From: Candidatus Shapirobacteria bacterium
GTDB lineage: Bacteria > Patescibacteriota > Microgenomatia > UBA12405
Direction of reading: 5' to 3'
Assembly (NCBI GenBank): GCA_009885205.1
Contig: VFLE01000118.1
Span: forward strand, 1 to 10,445
Length of the DNA: 10,445 bases
A program made the position numbers and the translations under genes. Below, one piece after another: positions 1 through 7,100 of this stretch (its first letter is position 1; each line of letters opens with the position of its first letter). The notes beneath the pieces are model-generated. The model did no database searches. It saw only the letters and a program-made list of their open reading frames with translations, and had not been told where the DNA came from.

Positions 1-168
1 AGACCCCTGAGTTCCTTGAGTACCTGCAGACCCCTGAGATCCCTGAACTCCCTGAGACCCCTGAGACCCCTGAGACCCCTGAGACCCCTGAGATCCCTGA
101 GATCCCTGAGATCCCTGAACTCCCTGAGTACCTGCAGACCCCTGAGATCCTTGAGTTCCCTGAGACCC
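1..168. repeat. 9-bp tandem repeat array encoding Gly-X-Y triplets
   Basis: The plus strand reads as near-perfect repeats of a 9-base unit (ctgagaccc, with ctgagatcc and ctgaactcc variants). On the minus strand each unit is one Gly-Ser/Val/Thr-Gln triplet. There is higher-order structure: the same 25 bases occur at 18-42 and 126-150, exactly 108 bases (12 units) apart, which points to block duplication by slippage or unequal recombination. The array reaches the window edge, so its full length is unknown. Confidence 0.92.
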
Positions 169-354
169 CTGGGGGCCTAAAGGACCAGCAGGTCCCGCAG
201 GGCCGCTTCCTGAATTTCCTCCATTGCAAGTGGAACAGAATTGTTTAAACGCCGGATCACAACATAACGTACCCGATATTGCCTGCCGTGCGCGACGGTT
301 AGACTCGGTCTCTAACGCTTCCGCGTCAGTTAGGAATGCATACCTCCTCGACAT
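1..354 (-). CDS. Collagen-like Gly-X-Y repeat protein, N-terminal part (runs off left edge)
   Basis: Read on the minus strand, ATG at 354-352 opens a frame with no stop to base 1, giving 118 residues of a longer protein. Residues 1-50 form a non-repetitive head containing a CC pair (31-32) and a CxxC (40-43). From residue 51 the sequence is unbroken Gly-X-Y: GPA GPA GPL GPQ, then mostly GSQ with GTQ, GVQ and GSA, 22 full triplets before the edge. This is the hallmark of viral collagen-like proteins, which in mimivirus decorate the virion surface (family knowledge). The Y position is mainly Gln or Ala and no Lys is visible, so lysine hydroxylation/glycosylation sites are not evident here; Ser/Thr at X could be modified. 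The start is well supported: the head joins the repeat in one frame and AT-rich sequence precedes it. The C-terminal part is unknown. The plus-strand frame of P-E-T triplets ending at 248 is the antisense shadow. Confidence 0.88.
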   Translation of the reverse strand, partial: MSRRYAFLTDAEALETESNRRARQAISGTLCCDPAFKQFCSTCNGGNSGSGPAGPAGPLGPQGSQGTQGSQGSAGTQGVQGSQGSQGSQGSQGSQGSQGSQGVQGSQGSAGTQGTQGS

Positions 355-378
355 TATAATATATTACAATATTATAAT
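353..378. terminator. AT-only inverted repeat between collagen-like gene and gene at 488-1351
   Basis: Perfect 10-base arms, attataatat at 353-362 and atattataat at 369-378, enclose a 6-base loop. It lies about 110 bases beyond the stop of the minus-strand gene 488-1351 and overlaps the first two bases of the collagen-like start codon. It may be the 3'-end hairpin of the upstream gene, following the palindrome rule seen elsewhere in the window, or simply promoter AT sequence of the collagen-like gene. All-AT palindromes arise easily by chance, so confidence is modest. Confidence 0.4.
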
Positions 379-487
379 ATTTTCAAAATACAATACGAAT
401 TTGTTATTTATATATTCATAAATTACTTTAACTATTTGCTAAAATAATAAAACCCAACAAAAAATTAACGCATATTGTGCATATTTA

Positions 488-1351
488 TTACACTTTATTT
501 TCATCTAAACGAGCATTTTCCGATGTTTTTAAGAATTCCTCGCGCAAATTTTTCGCATTCGCCACCTCACGCGAATCAAAATCTACGGTTTCTTTTACGC
601 CAATTAAATTTCCATTTTCATCCATGGTCTGCGTTAATACATTCCCCGATTTTTCAGCCAATTTAATATTTTCTTCAATCGCCTTTCGTTTCGTTTCGCG
701 AATGCGCCGATCAAATTCCTCCTTTGCTTTCGCCTCATTCTTTATTTTTTCTTGGTGCAATTGATTTAATTCGTCTTCCATAAATTCAACGCGCCCCGTT
801 TTATATGCATCCGGATCCCACGGAATCCACATTCCAACTGGACCCACATAAATGTCATGGTTCGGATCTAATTCACGTAACTTTTTGCAACGCATTTCCG
901 CCTCTTCCTGGGTATTATACACTCCTCTAATTTTGAGACCTCTTGTTGAAGTTTGAAACGCATGTTCACGCTGAAAATTTTGCGTCAGCTTCTCTTCATT
1001 TTTATCTATAAAATTTTTGAAATCGTCATCGACCGTAGACGCCTTCAGTTTTTTCTCTTCTTCTTTTGAAAATTCGTTAAAGTCCGCAATAACATCGTCA
1101 ATTTTCAAATTGTATTTATAAGAAATAAAATGCAAAAAATCGAAAAACTTTTCCATGGATTTAGAAAAATCCCAATTCTTTACAAAATTATCAAACAAAT
1201 ATAATTCGCGCATTTTCAATATTTTTTCGGGAGAAACAAAAGACATGCACGCAAATTTTTGTCCCGAAATTGCATCGTCTTCGTCCAACAAATCGATATA
1301 TTTAGGATTCTTTTCGCCATTTTTCAAATTTTTTCTTTCAAACCCAGACAT
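488..1351 (-). CDS. Conserved giant-virus protein of unknown function (287 aa)
   Basis: The protein resembles a family I recognise as widespread in mimivirus relatives and other large DNA viruses, possibly the one Pfam calls DUF5832 (name from memory, unverified). Its function is not known. Family-like blocks are the acidic IDLLDEDD stretch followed by GQKFACMSFVSPE (residues 19-42), the block around FQTSTRGLKIRGV (132-144), and TQEEAEMRC through YVGPVGMWIPWDP to AYKTGRVE (147-189). From about 190 to 235 the sequence is rich in Glu, Lys and Ala and probably a long helix or coiled coil. No signal peptide or membrane segment is visible. The ATG at 1351 begins directly before conserved-looking sequence, and on the minus strand a TCTA lies one base before it. 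It is divergent from the small hydrophobic gene at 1442, so the 90-bp spacer should hold both promoters. The wide presence among these viruses suggests a core role, possibly in the virion (inference). Confidence 0.85.
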   Translation of the reverse strand: MSGFERKNLKNGEKNPKYIDLLDEDDAISGQKFACMSFVSPEKILKMRELYLFDNFVKNWDFSKSMEKFFDFLHFISYKYNLKIDDVIADFNEFSKEEEKKLKASTVDDDFKNFIDKNEEKLTQNFQREHAFQTSTRGLKIRGVYNTQEEAEMRCKKLRELDPNHDIYVGPVGMWIPWDPDAYKTGRVEFMEDELNQLHQEKIKNEAKAKEEFDRRIRETKRKAIEENIKLAEKSGNVLTQTMDENGNLIGVKETVDFDSREVANAKNLREEFLKTSENARLDENKV

Positions 1352-1352
1352 T

Positions 1353-1356
1353 TAGA
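1353..1356 (-). promoter_or_regulatory. TCTA late-promoter-like motif before gene 488-1351
   Basis: On the minus strand the sequence before the start codon reads TTTCTAAATG. A TCTA in AT-rich surroundings close to the start matches the late motif described for Cafeteria roenbergensis virus. A four-base motif in AT-rich DNA is weak on its own, and this copy is only one base from the ATG. Confidence 0.3.
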
Positions 1357-1430
1357 AATACTCTAGTTATATTAATTTCTCTGGAAGTTTATTTAAGTTA
1401 TTTATTTTCATTATAATATTATTTTCGCAA

Positions 1431-1439
1431 TCTATATTA
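1431..1439 (+). promoter_or_regulatory. TCTATATTA late-promoter-like motif before gene 1442-1693
   Basis: TCTATATTA begins 11 bases before the ATG at 1442 and follows a long AT-rich tract. The identical nine bases occur upstream of the major capsid gene at 8677-8685, which supports a shared late, virion-protein promoter. Position and context fit the CroV-type late motif (known family feature); use in this virus is inferred. Confidence 0.5.
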
Positions 1440-1441
1440 TA

Positions 1442-1693
1442 ATGAGCAATTTGTTTGATTTCAGCGAACTCGTCAAAAGAGCCGTAAAATACATCATCGA
1501 AGGTTGCGTAGTGGCCATTGCCGCCTACAGTATTCCTAAAAAATCGTTAAATGTAGAGGAGGTTATTATCATTGCCCTTACTGCCGCGGCAACATTTAGC
1601 GTATTAGATGTGTTTGCCCCTTCGTTTTCTTCGTCTGCCCGTGGAGGTGCCGGCTTTGGTATTGGCGCCAATCTTGTGGGATTCCCGGCTTAA
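1442..1693 (+). CDS. Small hydrophobic protein, probable viral membrane protein (83 aa)
   Basis: Two hydrophobic stretches, roughly residues 15-31 (ending AIAAYSIP) and 38-59 (VIIIALTAAATFSVLDVF), are separated by a short charged turn PKKSLNVEE. A glycine-rich tail follows, ARGGAGFGIGANLVGFP (66-82). This layout suggests a two-helix membrane hairpin. I recognise the pattern, especially the GAGFGIGANLVGF tail, as similar to short conserved proteins in mimivirus-related genomes, but I know no assigned function. A role in the internal virion membrane would fit the apparent late promoter shared with the capsid gene (inference). The ATG at 1442 is the first in the frame, and TCTA lies just upstream. 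A hairpin-forming palindrome follows 22 bases after the stop. Minus-strand open frames overlapping this gene are shadows. Confidence 0.85.
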   Translation: MSNLFDFSELVKRAVKYIIEGCVVAIAAYSIPKKSLNVEEVIIIALTAAATFSVLDVFAPSFSSSARGGAGFGIGANLVGFPA

Positions 1694-1715
1694 CCAATAC
1701 ATATGCCTATTCCAA

Positions 1716-1750
1716 AAATATAGATATATTATCACTCGATATCTATATTT
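1716..1750 (+). terminator. Hairpin-forming palindrome after gene 1442-1693
   Basis: Perfect 12-base arms, aaatatagatat at 1716-1727 and atatctatattt at 1739-1750, enclose an 11-base loop. It starts 22 bases after the stop at 1693. In mimivirus such palindromes mark the site of transcript 3'-end formation and polyadenylation, so this is most likely the 3' end of this transcript. Unlike a bacterial terminator, the stem is AT-rich and no T-run is needed. Confidence 0.75.
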
Positions 1751-1853
1751 GATCGACACTGTGCCGCATTGACACAATAAGGAAGTTAAAATCCTGTCTC
1801 TAGTTCGAATGATAGCGGAACAAAACCCGTAGATAAACAACATAAAGTTTATT

Positions 1854-1857
1854 TCTA
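1854..1857 (+). promoter_or_regulatory. TCTA late-promoter-like motif before the glycosyltransferase gene
   Basis: TTTCTATGAATA sits in AT-rich sequence; its TCTA ends 12 bases before the ATG at 1870. Spacing resembles the copy before gene 1442-1693. The rest of the 176-base gap from 1694 holds the palindrome at 1716-1750 and no recognisable gene. Confidence 0.35.
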
Positions 1858-1869
1858 TGAATACGTAAA

Positions 1870-2568
1870 ATGGTAAAAATATATTGTGTCAATTTCGAAG
1901 ACGCTCTACGTCGTAATAGAATAATGGGCCGATTTTCACAATTGAATTTAGATGTCCATTTTGTAGATCCCGTATATAAGACTGATTCTCGCCTAGACGA
2001 TCCTCGCATTCCACAACAGCATAAGCGGACCTATTCTATTATGCTACAACATTTAGATTCTCTAAAAGATTTTATAGAAACCACCGACGAAACGGAAAAA
2101 TATTGTATCGTATGCGAGGATGATATTTTGATATCGAAACGCATTTCCGAATTTCTTCCCGAAATTGTGAAACAATTCGACGATTTACACTTGGACATTT
2201 TGTTACTTGGATATCTTTTTGCTAATACAATCGACCCTTTTTCAAATGGTCATTTCCCTTTATTGCATAAATCCGATAGTTTTTTATATACTGAATATCC
2301 TGACGATTTATGGGGATCACAAATGTATCTTGTGTCCAAAAGTTACGCGCAACATTTACTAAATGTATATACGCCCGAATATATTTATAAGGATCCGGAA
2401 TCTATTCCCTATAATCCCGACTGGATTATTACAAAAGTGGGCCGTAGGGGGCTCATTGTTCCTATGCTTGCGGTAGAAGAAGGGGGTACCAAAAATGACA
2501 ATTACGGACAGAATGAATTTCATAAACAAAGTTTTTTTAAAAATTATGTGGAGGGGGTGTTTGTTTAA
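1870..2568 (+). CDS. GT25-like glycosyltransferase (232 aa)
   Basis: The N-terminus MVKIYCVNFEDALRRNRIM resembles the opening of glycosyltransferase family 25, the group that includes LPS and procollagen galactosyltransferases: a beta strand followed by an Arg-rich helix. A second strand near 28-35 (DVHFVDPV) precedes a helix with YSIMLQHLDSL (55-65). The probable metal- and sugar-nucleotide-binding acidic motif is in CIVCEDDILIS, with E83, D84 and D85. Later blocks are LDILLLGYL (108-116), DLWGSQMYLVS (146-156), PDWIIT (183-188) and VPMLAVEEGG (197-206), in the order expected for this fold. There is no signal peptide or membrane segment, so it should act in host cytosol or the virus factory. 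Donor and acceptor are unknown. A collagen-like gene lies 1.5 kb away and is one candidate acceptor, but that is only inference. Upstream in-frame ATG alternatives are absent. Confidence 0.8.
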   Translation: MVKIYCVNFEDALRRNRIMGRFSQLNLDVHFVDPVYKTDSRLDDPRIPQQHKRTYSIMLQHLDSLKDFIETTDETEKYCIVCEDDILISKRISEFLPEIVKQFDDLHLDILLLGYLFANTIDPFSNGHFPLLHKSDSFLYTEYPDDLWGSQMYLVSKSYAQHLLNVYTPEYIYKDPESIPYNPDWIITKVGRRGLIVPMLAVEEGGTKNDNYGQNEFHKQSFFKNYVEGVFV

Positions 2569-2635
2569 TTTAGAGGGGACTACATCAAAGAAGCGGATTC
2601 CACCGATGAACATGATTCGTTCCCGCGTATATTGT

Positions 2636-2661
2636 TAAATAATAAAAATTTTTATTATTTA
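2636..2661. terminator. 26-bp perfect palindrome between convergent genes
   Basis: The sequence is a perfect palindrome: taaataataaaaa at 2636-2648 mirrored by tttttattattta at 2649-2661, with no spacer. It lies 67 bases after the glycosyltransferase stop (2568) on the plus strand and 17 bases beyond the stop of the small basic gene (2679) on the minus strand. Because a palindrome forms the same hairpin in both transcripts, it probably ends both, as in the mimivirus hairpin rule. Confidence 0.75.
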
Positions 2662-2678
2662 TCAGAATTGTCCGCTTT

Positions 2679-2852
2679 TCAAAATTTTGATTGCGATCGT
2701 GATCGCGTTGTCCCGCCAAATGTAACACTCGATCTCATACTGTTTCTTATGTTTTTTATATTTCTTATTTTTCTACTGCTTTTTTTGGATCTAGTTGATC
2801 TTACAGAAGACGGCCTTTTCGGAATAAATCCGCCTTTTTTTCGAGTTTCCAT
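2679..2852 (-). CDS. Small very basic protein downstream of VLTF3-like gene (57 aa)
   Basis: The minus strand carries an ATG-to-TGA frame of 57 residues, opening METRKKGGFIPKRPSSVRST and ending RSRSQSKF. Arg, Lys and Ser make up about half of it, and a Gly-Gly occurs at 7-8 and 46-47. It has no hydrophobic segment. I recognise no family; the composition suggests nucleic-acid binding or a virion-packaged basic peptide (inference). Its start lies 11 bases past the VLTF3-like stop on the same strand, no hairpin separates them, and the 26-bp palindrome follows its stop, so the two are probably on one transcript. The competing plus-strand frame at 2632-2874 would need a TTG start inside the palindrome and overlaps the VLTF3-like gene. 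Its hydrophobic run is what an antisense Lys/Arg-rich stretch produces. The existence of this gene is likely but unproven. Confidence 0.6.
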   Translation of the reverse strand: METRKKGGFIPKRPSSVRSTRSKKSSRKIRNIKNIRNSMRSSVTFGGTTRSRSQSKF

Positions 2853-2863
2853 TTTATACTATA

Positions 2864-3994
2864 TTATACCGTAGGAAAAAATTCCCAGTCCAGATCTCCA
2901 CAAACTTTTTTCCATATCATATCCTGTTCCAATTGTTTTTCCCTATCCTTCATCATAGGAATATACGGTAAATATTGTGTTTGGTCCAATAAAACGCATA
3001 ATTGATAAAGTGTATATGTATAATTAAAGAAATTGGTACGATTCGCCGGACAATGCATTGCCCATGGCTTTTGTATCTCAATGAATAATACGCATAGGGT
3101 CTCATGTAATTCTTCATTCATAATCGGAGGTTTTATGCCAAAAATCGAATTAATATATTGAATATGTTCAAAAAATTTGTTCAATCCAAGTTTTCGCAAA
3201 ATCTCGCGCATTTTATCATAATTAATAACGGATATATCTTTGATTCTCTCTTTTTTAATTCTAGAGCGAATTGCCTCAATTACTTCTTCGGGTATTTGCG
3301 TTGTTTCTTTCGCCTGAAATTGCGACAAAATTTCCTTGAAATGATTAAGACGGATATAGGCTGTATAGGATACTTCATTCGGCGGATCTTTGTTATTCGA
3401 TTTCGAACTATCCACAATATACACAATGAATTTCCCGCATTGTTGATTGTTGCATATTAGTATTCCCTCTTCGTCTTGCGGAACTAGTTCCCCTTTATTG
3501 CAATTTTGACAAATGTCGGATGCAACTATATAATCTTGCGGATTCAAAAATTCATTGCTGACATTTTTCCAATATTTTTGATATATATTTTTCGATTGCG
3601 TATACTGATCCGGATCTTGTCGATCGGCGTTTTTCGATTTCACCTTGAAAAAGGAGTGTAGCAAATCAGTGTTTTGTTTACCTCCGCCCGTGGAAATATC
3701 TTTTTTGTCTTCAAAATATCCAAAAATATATTTGGAATTTTCCAACAAATAACGTTTTTTCTCATTTTTTAGGATTTTTATTTTTGCTTTGTTGGATAAT
3801 ATGGAATCTTTTAGCTCCATGTATTTGTCAATCTGATTATCTCCAAGATTGCGAATTTCAGTTTTTAGAAATTCGATTTCTGATTCCAATTCGGGTATTT
3901 GTACAGAAACCGATTTGTGAAATTTATCCAACATTTCCGTGTGTTTTTCATCAATCGTATTATTTTGCTGAATTGGGCGTTTTTGTGTGTTCAT
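2864..3994 (-). CDS. VLTF3-like late transcription factor (376 aa)
   Basis: This is a homologue of poxvirus late transcription factor VLTF-3, a near-universal core protein of nucleocytoplasmic large DNA viruses that switches on late (virion) genes with the viral RNA polymerase. An N-terminal part of about 85 residues is charged and probably coiled coil. A zinc-ribbon-like site follows, with C162-x2-C165 and C181-x4-C186. After it come family-typical blocks: YIRLNHFKEILSQFQAKE (213-230), the region around REILRKLGLNKFFEHIQYI (263-281), PPIMNEELHETL (289-300), and the C-terminal part with RTNFFNYTYTLYQLC (319-333) and LPYIPMMKDREK (342-353). A longer frame to 4006 would need a TTG; I chose the ATG at 3994 (MNTQKRP). 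It is divergent from the gene at 4192 and followed by a small basic gene on the same strand. All four metal-ligand cysteines are present, so it appears functional. Confidence 0.93.
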   Translation of the reverse strand: MNTQKRPIQQNNTIDEKHTEMLDKFHKSVSVQIPELESEIEFLKTEIRNLGDNQIDKYMELKDSILSNKAKIKILKNEKKRYLLENSKYIFGYFEDKKDISTGGGKQNTDLLHSFFKVKSKNADRQDPDQYTQSKNIYQKYWKNVSNEFLNPQDYIVASDICQNCNKGELVPQDEEGILICNNQQCGKFIVYIVDSSKSNNKDPPNEVSYTAYIRLNHFKEILSQFQAKETTQIPEEVIEAIRSRIKKERIKDISVINYDKMREILRKLGLNKFFEHIQYINSIFGIKPPIMNEELHETLCVLFIEIQKPWAMHCPANRTNFFNYTYTLYQLCVLLDQTQYLPYIPMMKDREKQLEQDMIWKKVCGDLDWEFFPTV

Positions 3995-4114
3995 ATATCT
4001 ATACAAAACCGCTGTTTTTATGTTAATTTTGCAAGAATGGATAAAGAGAAACTCCCTGCTACTCTAAAACGGTAGGTTACTATGTCTAAAAGGAAAAAGG
4101 GAGTGTAAAAGGAT

Positions 4115-4157
4115 AAGTTTTAGGGGAAGTTTTAGGGGAAGTTGGGTCCCCCTAAAA
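4115..4157. repeat. GC-rich tandem repeat with hairpin upstream of the 1341-aa gene
   Basis: The 12-base unit aagttttagggg occurs twice head to tail (4115-4126, 4127-4138), then a partial third copy (aagttggg). The second copy's ttttagggg (4130-4138) pairs perfectly with cccctaaaa (4149-4157) across a 10-base loop, and the first copy could pair with the same right arm. The element lies 34 bases before the ATG at 4192, in the 197-bp spacer between divergent genes. Its G/C blocks set it apart from the AT-only palindromes in the window. It could be a regulatory site or a leader hairpin; the role is unknown. The rest of the spacer shows only AT-rich sequence near 4156-4191. Confidence 0.55.
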
Positions 4158-4191
4158 TATAATTATAGTATATAGTTATTTATAATTTAGT

Positions 4192-7100
4192 ATGACGACC
4201 ATTTATACGGAACAAGAAGGTTGTGATTCATCCCGCGCGGATGCGAAACATGATTTCCATACCATATTTGATAAAGATACAATTCAAGGATATGTTACTA
4301 AAAGTATACCAAACACACCGTATTGTAAAGATGCAAACGCGCTAACAGAAGACAATTTTATGACAAAATATATATTAAATTCTGAAAAAAAAATAGACGC
4401 CACCTACATTGAATCGGTAAGTGAATGGGCCCAAGATATAAAGGCGGATGAAACATTTCAAAAATCGGTTACAGATCGTTATAAAATTTACAAAATAAAC
4501 CGCGCACAACACGATTCTTCCAAGACACAGTCTTTTATACAATTGTCTTTACAGGATGCGGGTATAGAAGACGATGTGTTTTTTATTTGTGATGTAGCTT
4601 ACGCGAATGTGCGCGAGGATTTAACCTATACTGCAAAAAAACCAGCGAAACAGAAAATGCGTTGGGTACAAAACGCACAAACATTATACGATCCTGCCGG
4701 AAAAACTGCATGGCATACCGGCTCAGATTATGGGTTTAAATCCAATGACAGTAATTTTGTTTTTAGTTGGGAAAACGCCAATTTGAAAACCATGACATAT
4801 TATCCTATATGGCCCGGAGGAGAATATAATTTCACCGAATCTTTTCCCGAAACGATGTTGTACACAAATAAAAATATGTATATGGGAATACGCGCGGATA
4901 AAAATGACACGGATGATTACAAAAAACAGGATTCCGTATTAGTAATAACCGATCCCAAAAAACCGGGGTATTATGCATTTGCGGATAAAGATTTATCTTC
5001 TAAAGGCGACGGTATTTTGAACAAAAGTCAGATGACATCTTATCGCGCGAAAGGAAATGATTTACGTAATTTCGTTAAATTTTTGAAGACGGAAACGGGC
5101 GAAACCGTTGGTCAAAGAAAGATTCTTTTGGACGAGGTCTTGGATTATTCCTCCGAAATACAGATTCTTGCCAAAAAGGTGGGAGATGCATCGCAATCCC
5201 TTTCTTGCTGTAAACCAGTTATGCATTTTCAAGAATTCCAAGATAATGCCGCGGGGTTTAAAGGAGGAGTTCGAAATTTTGATTCCAATGGGAATCATGC
5301 GTTTGTTTCCTACGATCGAATTGCAATCGGATGTGCCCTCAACTACAATTGCCCTATTGTTTTGCAAAACACACAAGAGGGATTTGTTTTGTATGTGCGC
5401 GAAGATCTAGTTTCCCAAGAGAAACAATTCGACAAATTTGAGGCGTTATTTGGTGAGATGAAAACGGATATAAAACTCGATTTATTCGGAAAAGAAAAAG
5501 AGGAATTATTGAAAAATGTGGGAAAAAAACTGGCTGAATTGCCCACTAAAAAGATTGAAAATGACTCGGAATATAAATCATATTTAGTTCAACATTTATT
5601 ATTATTGCCGGTTTTACAGATGTTAAATACAATCGGCTCGTTTTTTGAAATGACCGAGGCGAATTTGAAAATGAGAATCCTTACATCAATTCAAGAAGCA
5701 AATAAAAAACTAATCAAAGAAAACAATATTAGCATTAATGAATCTTCGTTGGAAAAAATAGTTGAAACTGTGCTTGTCAAAATACAAAAAAGCATGGAGA
5801 CACAAATCGAATCTACAAAACGCGACAAATCGTACAAAGCCAATAATCCGCAATTAAAAAATTTATATGGATTGTATGCTGGCATTTTGAGCATAAAATA
5901 TGATCTTGATAATGTCAAGACAACCATGGAAAATATTACTGCATTGTTATCAACGATTCCATTAGTGAGTATTGATTTTAAAGAGCGATTAAAATTATTG
6001 GCCAAAGGACATCGCGATAATATAACGTCTTGCGTGCCATTTCATTATTCAGAAACCGTCATGCGTGACCCGAAAAATGCCGATGGATTTATTGATCGAG
6101 CGACCCAATGTTTTGGAACAACTACCATTATATTGCCTATTTTTGATGTGTTGAACAAATTATCCATTGTCAATTTTAAAACCGGGTTTTTGAATATGAT
6201 AATCGGAGCCTTGGATGCTACGAAACAAAAAGCCGCAAATATTCAAAATTTTTCGTTTGAAACAACAAATCTTATGGCTTTGGAGCAACTTGTTCGGAAT
6301 GGATTTGTTGAAAAAGAATCCGATATTTTGGACAAATTGGAAAAAGCGAAAGGAGAGGAAACAAAAGCTATATCAGAAGTAAACAACGATATTGATGTTA
6401 TTTTGGATGAACTTGATATAACTATTACTGGAGCCAATATTTTAGAACAAAACAAAAAAATACAAGAAGAAAACGAAAAAATAGTGAAAAAGAACCAAGA
6501 AATAGATTCCGAAATCGAAAAATTAAAGGAGGGCAACCGTAAAATGCTAGAAGAAATTGCCGAAAATACTAAAAAAAGGAAAATCGTGGAAGAACCAGAA
6601 ACAAATGATAAAAAAAGAAAAATAGAAGAAAATGATAAAAAAAGAAAAATAGAAGAAAATGTTAAAAAAAGAAAAATAGAAGAAAATGATAAAAAAAGAA
6701 AAATAGAAGAAAATGATAAAAACATTAAAAATTTGCCAAAAACGAAAAAAACGAAAATACCAGAAAAGATAGAATTTCCAATGAAACTACCAAGAATGGA
6801 CCAAAATGAAACCTTGGTCGATTATTTGAAAGAAATGAAATTATTGATACCCAAACAAATGATAAAACACGACGCATCTAGTTATATTGGGGCTTTTTTA
6901 AATAAAAATACGAAAAGTCATATTCAAATACAGATCGATATGTTTCTTAGTATGAAAACCGAGCCCAAAGATTCACTGTCCCTTTCCACAAGATCCAAGA
7001 AAACCATAATAGAGGTAGAAATCAAAAAAGCCTTTGAAATCGAATTATTTTTGAAGGGCCTATTTGGTATATTTACTTTTATGCGCATGTCTGAAAACAA

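Noticed and set aside
1..168. CRISPR-like array
   Set aside because: The 9-base units are contiguous with no unique spacers and encode Gly-X-Y triplets.
3..248. Plus-strand frame of P-E-T/P-E-I triplets open from the left edge to a stop at 248
   Set aside because: It is the antisense of the Gly-X-Y repeat. The minus strand has an ATG, a sensible head and a known repeat type.
224..421. Plus-strand 65-residue frame
   Set aside because: It is antisense to the collagen-like head and ends in AT-driven Ile/Tyr/Phe sequence with no family features.
1790..1830. tRNA-like T-loop sequence (gttcgaat)
   Set aside because: The flanking bases do not form a T stem, and no acceptor, D or anticodon stems can be built around it on either strand.
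2569..2874. Plus-strand open frame continuing in phase after the glycosyltransferase stop, with a hydrophobic run, possibly readthrough or a TTG-started membrane protein
   Set aside because: It needs a TTG start within the palindrome or stop readthrough, overlaps the VLTF3-like gene, and its hydrophobicity is explained as antisense of the Lys/Arg-rich minus-strand frame.
4037..4104. Short upstream frames (12 codons from 4037) before the 1341-residue gene
   Set aside because: Too short, no conserved feature, and it is unknown whether this part of the spacer is transcribed.
6243..6725. Minus-strand 160-residue Ser/Phe/Leu repeat frame
   Set aside because: It is the antisense of the Lys/Glu-rich coiled coil and NDKKRKIEE repeats.
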